Made by a program: the position numbers and the translations under genes. Shown piece after piece: positions 6,305-12,073 of a DNA stretch of 12,073 bases; the first letter of the stretch is position 1, and each line of letters starts with the position of its first letter. Under the pieces are notes generated by a model. It ran no database searches. It saw only the letters and a program-made list of their open reading frames with translations, and was not told where the DNA came from. Source of the DNA: Flavobacteriaceae bacterium (GTDB taxonomy: Bacteria; Bacteroidota; Bacteroidia; Flavobacteriales; Flavobacteriaceae). The stretch spans positions 1 to 12,073 of the forward strand of contig JAGQYU010000110.1 in the NCBI GenBank assembly GCA_020435885.1, written 5' to 3'.

Positions 6305-7744
6305 TTGAAAATCTTAAATAAATATATACTTAAGAGTTTTCTAGTTCCTTTCATAGCAACGTTCGTAATCATATTATTTGTATTGGTGATGCAAATGTTA
6401 TGGTTGCAATTCGATAAGATAGCAGGTAAAGGGATAGGTGTTTTACATATATTAAAATTTTTAGGGTATTTGGCACAAATGCAGATACCACTGGCATTGC
6501 CCATTGCCATATTACTGTCATCCATAATGGCATTGGGATCACTTTCAGAGAATTATGAATTTGCTGCGGTTAAATCAGCAGGGGTTTCATTGCAACGTTT
6601 TATAAGGCCATTGGTTATTTTAATGTTAGTATTAAGCGGATTGAACTTTTTATTTTTGAATTATGCATTTCCAAGGGCTGCCTTTAAGTTCAAAAATATG
6701 TTGCTTGATATGCAGAAGACGCAACCTGCATTAGCCCTTGTGCCCGGTACTTTTAATATTGATATCCCCGGATATAGCATCAAATTTGATGAAAAATATG
6801 GTGAAGATGAGAATTTATTAAAAAATGTACTGATCTATTACGGGTTGGATGAATACTATGCTAACACTAAGGTAATTACGGCCGAAACAGGGGAAATTAC
6901 TACTGAAGAGGGTAGTAAGTATATGACTTTGATTTTGAAAAATGGGCATCATTATGAAGATCTTTCCGGAAAGAACAGGTCGTTTAGAGAAGTTCAAAAA
7001 ATGCTTTTTACAAAGTCTGATTTTGATGAATATACTTTTAACATTGATATTTCTACCTTAAATGACAGAGATTCATCAGATTACAAAGAAGATAGAGAAA
7101 TGTTGAGTGTCGGTCAGTTACAAACTTATATGAACGATCTCACTCCAACCTATGATGAGTATATTGAAACCAAAGCACAAAGTTTCTTTTTAAGAGCAGG
7201 TATAAAAGACATAAATAAAGATAGTGTAGATTATGCAGGAATTGAGAGTGATATTCTGGCTAATTTTGATAGTATCAATAAAGTATCCATTTTAGAGAAT
7301 GCTATGCATCTATCTGAAAATTCATTAGATGATATTAAAGGGTTTAAACCCGTTCTAAAAGGAAAACAAAAAATGCTAAATGTATATAATACTGAGTATC
7401 ACAGAAGGTTAGCTTATTCACTTGCTTGTTTGGTATTGTTCTTTATCGGAGCACCTTTAGGTTCCATTATTAGAAAAGGAGGGTTTGGCTTCCCTATGAT
7501 ATTGGCTATTGTAATATTTGTGATCTATTATTTTATATCAACCGCCGGCAAAAATATGGCGCATTCAAGTACTATTACTGCCGTAGCAGGAGGTTGGTTA
7601 TCTACATTGATTTTACTACCTTTCGGCTTCTTATTGATGAAACGGGCAACGCAAGATAAAGGCATTTTTGATGTAGATTTATTCTTAAGCCCCATAACCA
7701 ATTTCTTCAAAAAACTATTTAAGGTCAAAAAACAAAAAATTTAA
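6305..7744 (+). CDS. LptF/LptG-family (YjgP/YjgQ) permease of LPS export
   Basis: LptF and LptG form the membrane part of the LptB2FG ABC transporter that extracts LPS from the inner membrane and passes it to LptC. The 479-residue protein has three N-terminal membrane segments (about 12-32, 58-79, 102-121), a large periplasmic region, and three C-terminal segments (about 369-389, 395-415, 424-444). Family signatures are present: IPLALPIAILLSSIMALG followed by SENYEFAAVKSAGVS (coupling region, 81-95) and EYHRRLAYSLACLVLFFIGAPLGS (364-387). E. coli members have about 360 residues; the excess lies mostly between the jellyroll and the fourth membrane segment (about 283-358). The start is a TTG at 6305, 9 bp after lolA; MKILNKYILKSFL is the expected N-terminus and no ATG fits. 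I cannot say whether it is the LptF or the LptG partner; the second partner and LptB are not in the window. Confidence 0.92.
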   Translation: MKILNKYILKSFLVPFIATFVIILFVLVMQMLWLQFDKIAGKGIGVLHILKFLGYLAQMQIPLALPIAILLSSIMALGSLSENYEFAAVKSAGVSLQRFIRPLVILMLVLSGLNFLFLNYAFPRAAFKFKNMLLDMQKTQPALALVPGTFNIDIPGYSIKFDEKYGEDENLLKNVLIYYGLDEYYANTKVITAETGEITTEEGSKYMTLILKNGHHYEDLSGKNRSFREVQKMLFTKSDFDEYTFNIDISTLNDRDSSDYKEDREMLSVGQLQTYMNDLTPTYDEYIETKAQSFFLRAGIKDINKDSVDYAGIESDILANFDSINKVSILENAMHLSENSLDDIKGFKPVLKGKQKMLNVYNTEYHRRLAYSLACLVLFFIGAPLGSIIRKGGFGFPMILAIVIFVIYYFISTAGKNMAHSSTITAVAGGWLSTLILLPFGFLLMKRATQDKGIFDVDLFLSPITNFFKKLFKVKKQKI

Positions 7745-7749
7745 TACTA

Positions 7750-8895
7750 ATGATGCCTACCAAACCTAAAACCATACAGTTGAATACCATTAAAGAAGCT
7801 ATTGCTGATATCAAAAAAGGCAAAGTAGTTATTGTGGTAGATGATAAGGACAGAGAAAATGAAGGCGATTTTGTTGCGGCAGCAGAAGCGGTAACACCGG
7901 AGATGATCAATTTTATGGTTACACATGGTAGAGGGCTAATTTGCTCGCCTATTACTGAATCTAGGTGTCATGACTTAGATCTGGATTTGATGGTAGGTTA
8001 TAACACTGACCCCTTGGGCACTGCCTTTACCGTATCTGTAGATTATAATGGCGATGGAGTTACTACGGGTATCTCAGCATACGACAGGGCAAGAACTGTA
8101 AAAGCATTAGTTGATGAAAACACAAAACCTCATGAGCTTTCACGGCCGGGGCATATCTTTCCGCTTAAAGCGAGAGAAGGAGGTGTGCTACGTAGAACGG
8201 GCCATACTGAAGCTGCTATAGATTTGGCTAGGTTGGCTGGCTTTAAACCTGCTGGTGTTATTGTTGAAATAATGAATGAAGATGGTTCTATGGCCAGATT
8301 ACCTCAGTTGATAAAAGTGGCTGAAAAATTTGACCTTAAAGTTATTTCTATTGAAGATTTGGTTGGTTATAGGATGCAACATGATTCATTAATTCAAAAA
8401 ATAGAAGATTTCGAATTGAAAACACGTTTTGGCGAGTTTAGATTAAGAGCATTCAGACAAACAACGAATGACCAAGTGCACATTGCTCTTACCAAAGGTG
8501 AGTGGGATGAAAATGAACCTGTATTGGTAAGGGTAAATTCAACACTCATCAATAATGATATTATCAGACTTTTAACGAGTAAGCCAGATGATAGTTTTAG
8601 CCGAATGTTCAAAATGATTAATGAAGAAGGTAAAGGGGCTATTGTTTTTATCAACCAAGAGAACCAGTCATTTAATTTAATTAATAGACTTTCGCTAATT
8701 AAAGAACTACAACAAGTTGATAATGTTAAAGTGCCGGAGATAAAGATGGATGAAAAAGATTTTGGTATTGGCGCCCAGATATTACATGATTTAAAAATCT
8801 CAAAACTTCGTTTGATAACCAATGGTAAATACATTAAAAAACGTGTCGGCATTATTGGTTACGGCTTAGAAATAGTAGAAAATGTAGCTTTTTAA
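7750..8895 (+). CDS. ribB: 3,4-dihydroxy-2-butanone 4-phosphate synthase with degenerate RibA-like C-terminal domain
   Basis: RibB converts ribulose 5-phosphate to 3,4-dihydroxy-2-butanone 4-phosphate and formate in riboflavin synthesis. Residues 9-206 are a complete RibB domain with DDKDRENEGD (31-40, Mg and substrate acids), GTAFTVSVD, TTGISAYDRA, RPGHIFPL (132-139) and RRTGHTEAAIDLA (148-160). Residues about 220-381 align with GTP cyclohydrolase II (RibA) and keep the fold-level ends VLVRVNS and GYGLEIVENVAF. The RibA core is lost, however: the three zinc cysteines are absent, and the YLRQEGRGIGL catalytic loop reads FINQENQSFNL (300-310). Automatic pipelines may label it bifunctional ribBA; I infer only the RibB step is catalysed. 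It resembles the RibBX arrangement described in Proteobacteria. The ATG is 5 bp after the permease gene. With so little leader there is no room for an FMN riboswitch, and none is seen. Confidence 0.93.
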   Translation: MMPTKPKTIQLNTIKEAIADIKKGKVVIVVDDKDRENEGDFVAAAEAVTPEMINFMVTHGRGLICSPITESRCHDLDLDLMVGYNTDPLGTAFTVSVDYNGDGVTTGISAYDRARTVKALVDENTKPHELSRPGHIFPLKAREGGVLRRTGHTEAAIDLARLAGFKPAGVIVEIMNEDGSMARLPQLIKVAEKFDLKVISIEDLVGYRMQHDSLIQKIEDFELKTRFGEFRLRAFRQTTNDQVHIALTKGEWDENEPVLVRVNSTLINNDIIRLLTSKPDDSFSRMFKMINEEGKGAIVFINQENQSFNLINRLSLIKELQQVDNVKVPEIKMDEKDFGIGAQILHDLKISKLRLITNGKYIKKRVGIIGYGLEIVENVAF

Positions 8896-8921
8896 TAACT
8901 ATTTTTTATAATTTAGTTATT
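8894..8921 (+). repeat. Inverted repeat between ribB stop and lpxK start
   Basis: AATAACTA (8894-8901) and TAGTTATT (8914-8921) are perfect 8-bp inverted copies separated by 12 A/T bases. The left arm overlaps the ribB stop codon and the right arm ends 1 bp before the GTG start of lpxK. Being A/T-rich it would be a weak RNA hairpin, with no U tract to act as a terminator. It could limit lpxK translation, or be chance in A/T-rich DNA. Confidence 0.35.
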
Positions 8922-8922
8922 T

Positions 8923-9966
8923 GTGGGTTTACTACGGAAAATATTGGCTCCTTTTTCATCACTTTACGGTAAAATTACTGATATCAGAAATACTTTTTAT
9001 GATAAAGGTATTTTAAAATCTACCTCTTTTTCAGTTCCTGTTATTGTTGTGGGAAACCTTACTGTTGGTGGAACGGGTAAAACACCGCAAGTGGAGTATC
9101 TGGCAAGGTTACTGAAAAAGAAATATAAAGTGGCTATACTTAGCCGAGGTTATAAACGCAAAACAAAAGGTTTTGTATTGGCTGACGAAAATACTGCTCC
9201 GACTGATATTGGCGATGAGCCCATGCAATATCATGCTAAATTTAAAGATGTTCTTGTAGCTGTAGATGCCAACAGAGTAGAAGGTATTAATAAATTGTTG
9301 GAATTTAAAGAACCGCCGCAAATAATTCTATTAGATGATGCCTATCAACATAGAAAAGTAGAAGCAGGGCTAAATATCCTTTTAACATCGTATAATGATC
9401 TGTATGTAGATGATAAAATGCTACCTGCAGGTAATTTAAGAGAAAAGGTAAAAGGTGCTTCAAGAGCACAAATTATTGTGGTTACCAAATGCCCTGATAG
9501 CTTGTCAGAAAAGGAGCAGTTTGAAGTTGCTAAAAAATTGAATGTAGTATTGCATCAAACGGTATTTTTCTCAACAATTAGGTATGATTCTAAAATAATT
9601 TCAAAGGCTAATTCTATTGATCTTGAAGAGCTTACCAACTATGAAGTGGTATTGGTAACTGGTATAGCCAATACAACACCTCTGGTGGAATTTTTACATG
9701 AAAAAGAAATAAGTATCAAACATTTGCAATATGCTGATCATCATAATTTTTCTAAAGCTGATATTACTTTTATAAGAGATACACTGGCTAATACTTTCAG
9801 TTCAAAAAAACTGATCTTAACAACTGAGAAAGATTATGTGAGGAGCTTTATGACATTGGAAGATGATATTTACTATTTACCAATTGAAACCAAATTTATA
9901 GAACACGAAAAAGATTTTAATAAAATTATAAAGGATTATGTGGAACGAAATACAACAAACAGCTGA
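8923..9966 (+). CDS. lpxK: Tetraacyldisaccharide 4'-kinase
   Basis: LpxK phosphorylates the 4' position of the lipid A disaccharide at the inner face of the inner membrane, a late step of lipid A assembly. The 347-residue length is normal for the family. Visible features are an N-terminal membrane-associating stretch (LLRKILAPFSSLYGKITDIRN), the P-loop GNLTVGGTGKTP (44-55), SRGYKRKTKGF (74-84), IGDEPMQ (96-102), LDDAYQHRKVEAGLNILL as the LDDGFQHR-type motif, LPAGNLRE, and VTGIANTTPLVEFL further on, then the HHNFS segment. The start is GTG at 8923, giving MGLLRKIL, which fits the family; no in-frame ATG lies nearby. Its position in a run with lolA and an LptF/G gene supports an envelope role. 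The 3' end overlaps punA by 29 bp, so the two are translationally coupled. Confidence 0.95.
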   Translation: MGLLRKILAPFSSLYGKITDIRNTFYDKGILKSTSFSVPVIVVGNLTVGGTGKTPQVEYLARLLKKKYKVAILSRGYKRKTKGFVLADENTAPTDIGDEPMQYHAKFKDVLVAVDANRVEGINKLLEFKEPPQIILLDDAYQHRKVEAGLNILLTSYNDLYVDDKMLPAGNLREKVKGASRAQIIVVTKCPDSLSEKEQFEVAKKLNVVLHQTVFFSTIRYDSKIISKANSIDLEELTNYEVVLVTGIANTTPLVEFLHEKEISIKHLQYADHHNFSKADITFIRDTLANTFSSKKLILTTEKDYVRSFMTLEDDIYYLPIETKFIEHEKDFNKIIKDYVERNTTNS

Positions 9967-10750
9967 TTACATAAAAAATAGAGGAATAGATAACCCTGAT
10001 TTTGGTATTATTTTAGGTACTGGTTTAGGCAACCTTATCAATTGTATAGATATTAAGCAAACCATACCCTACGCAGAAATACCAAACTTTCCTGTGTCAA
10101 CAGTGCCTGGGCATTCTGGTAATTTGATCTATGGTGCCATAGGTGATAAAAAGGTGCTCGTATTACAAGGCAGGTTTCATTATTATGAAGGTTGGACTAT
10201 GCAACAAGCAACTTTCCCCGTAAGGGTAATGAAATTCTTAGGGATTGAAAATGTTATTATTTCTAATGCTTCCGGAGGTGTAAATCCAACTTTTAAAGTG
10301 GGTGATATTATGATCATCACAGACCATATCAATATGATGCCAGATCATCCATTACATGGTAAAAACGATGAAAGATTTGGGCCTCGTTTTGTTGATATGC
10401 ATGAAGCATATAATAAAAAAATGATAGCAACATTGAAAAAAGTTGCCAAAGAAAATAATATTGTTGTTAAAGAAGGTGTGTATTTAGCTTTACAAGGGCC
10501 AACTTTTGAAACTCCGGCTGAATACAGAATGGTAAGATTAGTTGGAGCTGATACTGTAGGTATGAGTACTGTTCCAGAAGTTATTGTTGCTAAACACATG
10601 AACATGAATTGTTTAGGAGTTTCAGTAATTACTGACCTAGGTATTGAGGGTAAGGTAGAAGAAGTATCTCATGAAGCAGTACAGCAGGCGGCTAAAGGTA
10701 TTGAAAAACAATTGATAACTCTTATGGAAGAATTTATAAAAGTGTATTAA
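9938..10750 (+). CDS. punA: Purine nucleoside phosphorylase (trimeric PNP/MTAP type)
   Basis: PNP splits purine nucleosides with phosphate into free base and ribose 1-phosphate for purine salvage in the cytoplasm. The 270 residues match the trimeric family: GIILGTGLG (23-31, phosphate), VPGHSGNL (57-63), GRFHYYEG (78-85), SNASGGVNP (109-117), GPTFETPAE (187-195) with Glu191, VGMSTVPE (207-214), and ITDLG (231-235). Human PNP uses Glu201 and Asn243 to hold the base; the equivalents here are Glu191 and Asp233, so the Asn is replaced by Asp (see findings). The ATG at 9938 lies inside lpxK with AAGG 4-7 bp before it, and the N-terminus MWNEIQQTADYI fits homologues. It is the last gene before a strong terminator. 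Confidence 0.95.
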   Translation: MWNEIQQTADYIKNRGIDNPDFGIILGTGLGNLINCIDIKQTIPYAEIPNFPVSTVPGHSGNLIYGAIGDKKVLVLQGRFHYYEGWTMQQATFPVRVMKFLGIENVIISNASGGVNPTFKVGDIMIITDHINMMPDHPLHGKNDERFGPRFVDMHEAYNKKMIATLKKVAKENNIVVKEGVYLALQGPTFETPAEYRMVRLVGADTVGMSTVPEVIVAKHMNMNCLGVSVITDLGIEGKVEEVSHEAVQQAAKGIEKQLITLMEEFIKVY

Positions 10751-10761
10751 TAATTAAGCAA

Positions 10762-10785
10762 AAAAGCCTGCTGCAGCAGGCTTTT
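10762..10785. terminator. Bidirectional rho-independent terminator after punA and cold-shock gene
   Basis: The palindrome GCCTGCTGCAGCAGGC (10766-10781) forms a 6-bp GC-rich stem with a TGCA loop, extended by A4 and T4 on the flanks. An A run on the left (10760-10765) gives a U6 tract when read on the minus strand, and T4 gives one on the plus strand. It sits 11 bp after the punA stop and 28 bp past the end of the convergent cold-shock gene, serving both. Confidence 0.9.
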
Positions 10786-10813
10786 GTGTACTAAAAAAAA
10801 TTAAAAATAAATA

Positions 10814-11005
10814 TTAAATTACTTTAACGTTTACTGCGTTTAATCCTTTTTTACCTTCCTTTAATTCAAATTCTACGGCATCACCTTTGTTTATTTCACT
10901 TGTAAGCCCTGAAACATGAACAAAATACTCATTGTTTGAACCTTCCTCTGTAATGAATCCGAATCCTTTTGACTCATTGAAGAATTTTACTGTTCCTTTT
11001 TTCAT
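10814..11005 (-). CDS. Cold-shock domain protein (CspA family)
   Basis: This is a single OB-fold nucleic-acid chaperone that binds single-stranded RNA/DNA and melts mRNA structure. The 63-residue length is typical of Bacteroidetes members. It has the MKKGTVKFFNESKGFGFI start with RNP1 KGFGFI (13-18), RNP2 YFVHVSG (27-33), then KGDAVEFELKEGKKGLNAVNV. All aromatic binding positions in RNP1 are kept (Phe15, Phe17); RNP2 has Phe28 and His30. It is transcribed alone on the minus strand from an own promoter and ends at the terminator shared with punA. The predicted leader is only about 20 nt. Several cold-shock paralogues normally occur per genome, so I give no specific letter. Confidence 0.96.
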   Translation of the reverse strand: MKKGTVKFFNESKGFGFITEEGSNNEYFVHVSGLTSEINKGDAVEFELKEGKKGLNAVNVKVI

Positions 11006-11029
11006 TTAAAAAAATTAATAATTATTGCT

Positions 11030-11037
11030 CAAATGTA
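11030..11037 (-). promoter_or_regulatory. -7 promoter box of the cold-shock gene
   Basis: On the minus strand this reads TACATTTG, an exact TAnnTTTG match 24 bp before the ATG. No TTG is found at the usual 17-23 bp spacing; the nearest TTG on that strand (11066-11068) is 28 bp away. The expected start near 11023 gives a leader of about 20 nt. Confidence 0.55.
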
Positions 11038-11100
11038 ACTTTATTTCTTGTAAATATTTGATTTTCAAGAAAAAATATTTTTTACAACGATGTAAGTTGC

Positions 11101-11129
11101 TCAAAAACATTGTGTTGCCAAGTTTTTGA
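11101..11129. repeat. Short inverted repeat upstream of ppk2
   Basis: TCAAAAAC (11101-11108) and GTTTTTGA (11122-11129) are perfect 8-bp inverted arms with a 13-base spacer. The right arm covers the likely -33 TTG of the ppk2 promoter (11126-11128), so a regulator binding here would block or steer transcription. It lies in the divergent cold-shock/ppk2 spacer. A chance match in A/T-rich DNA is not excluded. Confidence 0.35.
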
Positions 11130-11154
11130 AAAACCCAATAAATAGTTACTTTTA
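11126..11154 (+). promoter_or_regulatory. Likely ppk2 promoter
   Basis: A TTG at 11126-11128, preceded by T's, is followed after 18 bp by TACTTTTA (11147-11154), which fits TAnnTTTG except for the last base. The ATG of ppk2 is 19 bp further on. Spacing is right for a Bacteroidetes promoter. Confidence 0.45.
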
Positions 11155-11173
11155 ACTTTTCTAAATCGCATTT

Positions 11174-12031
11174 ATGGATATTAATAAATACAAGGTTTCA
11201 TCTCAAATAGATATATCAGAACAACCTACATTGGAAGTTGTTGACAGTGCCAATAAGAAATTAAAGAAACTCCGTAAAGAAATCAGTAAGCTGCAAGATA
11301 CCATGTACGCTCATGGTAAATACAGCATGTTGGTTTGTTTGCAAGGTATGGATACTGCCGGAAAGGACAGTTTGATACGAGAGGTATTTAAAGATGTAAA
11401 TGCCAGAGGTGTGGTTGTACATAGTTTTAAAGTTCCTACAGAAAAAGAGTTAAAGCATGATTTTTTATGGCGTCATTACATTGCGCTTCCCGAAAGGGGA
11501 AAAATAGGTGTTTTTAACAGAACACATTATGAAAATGTATTGGTAACTCGTGTACATCGTGGTTATGTGTTTGGTGAAAATATTCCTTCAGTTACTAGTG
11601 TTGAGCAGCTTACGGATGATTTTTACCATAAACGGATGGAGCATATCAATAATTTTGAGCAACACATTGCTGAAAACGGTATGATCATTCTTAAGTTTTT
11701 TCTGCATTTATCTAAAGACGAACAAAAAAATCGTTTACTTAGGCGGATTGAACTTAAAGAAAAGAACTGGAAGTTTTCTGCCGGAGATTTAAAAGAAAGA
11801 AAATTATGGGATGAGTATCAAAAATGTTATGAAGATATGTTAAATAGAACATCAAAAGAAAAAGCACCTTGGTATATGGTTCCTGCGGATGATAAAGAAA
11901 CAGCAAGGTATATTGTTGCCAATGTTATATTAGAAACATTAAAAAGTTACAAAGATATTGAAGAGCCGGAGTTAGACGATGAAACAAAAGCGAATCTGGA
12001 AGCATTTAAAAAACAATTAGAAAACGATTGA
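11174..12031 (+). CDS. ppk2: Polyphosphate kinase 2 (PPK2 family)
   Basis: PPK2 enzymes transfer phosphate between polyphosphate and nucleoside mono- or diphosphates, usually making NTPs from polyphosphate. This is a single-domain, 285-residue protein. It shows Walker A GMDTAGKDS (58-66), DVNARGVVVHSFKVPT (74-89), the Walker B-type segment GVFNRTHYENVLVTRV (112-127), and the lid module RLLRRIELKEKNWKFSAGDLKER (187-209), followed by LWDEYQKCYEDMLNRT and APWYMVPADDKETARYI. The C-terminus is acidic. The class (ADP-, or AMP/ADP-phosphorylating) cannot be fixed by eye; cytoplasmic location is expected. The ATG at 11174 gives the typical N-terminus. It is divergent from the cold-shock gene and its stop is 2 bp from the start of another reading frame, so it is probably followed by a co-transcribed gene. 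Confidence 0.95.
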   Translation: MDINKYKVSSQIDISEQPTLEVVDSANKKLKKLRKEISKLQDTMYAHGKYSMLVCLQGMDTAGKDSLIREVFKDVNARGVVVHSFKVPTEKELKHDFLWRHYIALPERGKIGVFNRTHYENVLVTRVHRGYVFGENIPSVTSVEQLTDDFYHKRMEHINNFEQHIAENGMIILKFFLHLSKDEQKNRLLRRIELKEKNWKFSAGDLKERKLWDEYQKCYEDMLNRTSKEKAPWYMVPADDKETARYIVANVILETLKSYKDIEEPELDDETKANLEAFKKQLEND

Positions 12032-12033
12032 TT

Positions 12034-12073
12034 ATGAAATGCCCATTAACAAAAATTGCAAACTCACCGAAAT
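12034..12073 (+). CDS. Start of an unidentified gene, cut by the window edge
   Basis: An ATG 2 bp after the ppk2 stop opens a frame that stays open to the last base (MKCPLTKIANSPK, 13 codons). Such tight spacing is usual for an operon partner in this window (compare gaps of 1, 5 and 9 bp elsewhere). Thirteen residues are too few to identify a family or to prove it is coding. Confidence 0.4.
   Translation, partial: MKCPLTKIANSPK

Noticed and set aside
7745..7749. FMN riboswitch before ribB
   Set aside because: Only 5 bp separate ribB from the preceding stop codon, and no conserved FMN-aptamer structure is seen nearby.
8394..8852. 152-codon open frame on the minus strand within ribB
   Set aside because: It is antisense to a conserved domain, with hydrophobic low-complexity composition, no promoter and no recognisable family.
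5140..10228. Fifteen-base repeat TTCCCCGTAAGGGTA in ftsK (5140-5154) and punA (10214-10228)
   Set aside because: Both copies encode the same residues F-P-V-R-V in frame within conserved motifs; chance codon identity is enough.

Overview
The window is ordinary chromosomal DNA of a low-GC Bacteroidota bacterium, most likely a flavobacterium. Support comes from the protein families and their order (tpx-dgkA-ftsK-lolA-lptF/G family-ribB-lpxK-punA), from promoters matching the Bacteroidetes -7 consensus TAnnTTTG, from exported proteins whose signal peptides end in AQ, and from weak or absent Shine-Dalgarno sequences. An outer membrane with LPS and lipoproteins is implied by lpxK, the LptF/G permease and lolA. 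I see no tRNA, rRNA, CRISPR array, transposase or prophage gene.

Layout. Bases 1-773 are the C-terminal half of dihydrolipoyl dehydrogenase (lpdA). It is followed directly by two tandem dispersed palindromic repeats and a strong bidirectional terminator at 925-960. Bases 1011-2146 (minus strand) hold a two-gene unit: a predicted exported beta-rich protein and a small uncharacterised protein. Bases 2207-2350 form a divergent promoter region with promoters on both strands and a 26-bp near-palindrome that looks like an operator.

Bases 2351-10750 (plus strand) are a tightly packed run: thiol peroxidase and diacylglycerol/undecaprenol kinase, separated by 1 bp. An own promoter then starts ftsK, lolA, an LptF/LptG-family permease, ribB with a degenerate RibA-like tail, lpxK and punA. 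Gaps in this second group are 1, 9, 5 and 27 bp, ending in a 29-bp overlap. The run ends at a bidirectional terminator (10762-10785) facing a cold-shock gene on the minus strand. A divergent polyphosphate kinase 2 gene follows at 11174, and a gene truncated by the window edge begins 2 bp after it.

How they fit together. The ftsK-punA run mixes chromosome segregation (FtsK), outer-membrane building (LolA for lipoproteins, LptF/G for LPS export, LpxK for lipid A phosphorylation) and two housekeeping metabolic steps (RibB, PNP). The most notable protein-level points are three. The RibA-like half of the RibB fusion has lost its zinc and catalytic residues. The PNP carries Asp where 6-oxopurine-specific enzymes have Asn. 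The LptF/G permease has an extra segment before its second membrane block. I found no convincing new biological system; the most original signals are regulatory: the palindrome upstream of tpx, an 18-bp promoter core shared by tpx and ftsK, and the tandem repeats behind lpdA.
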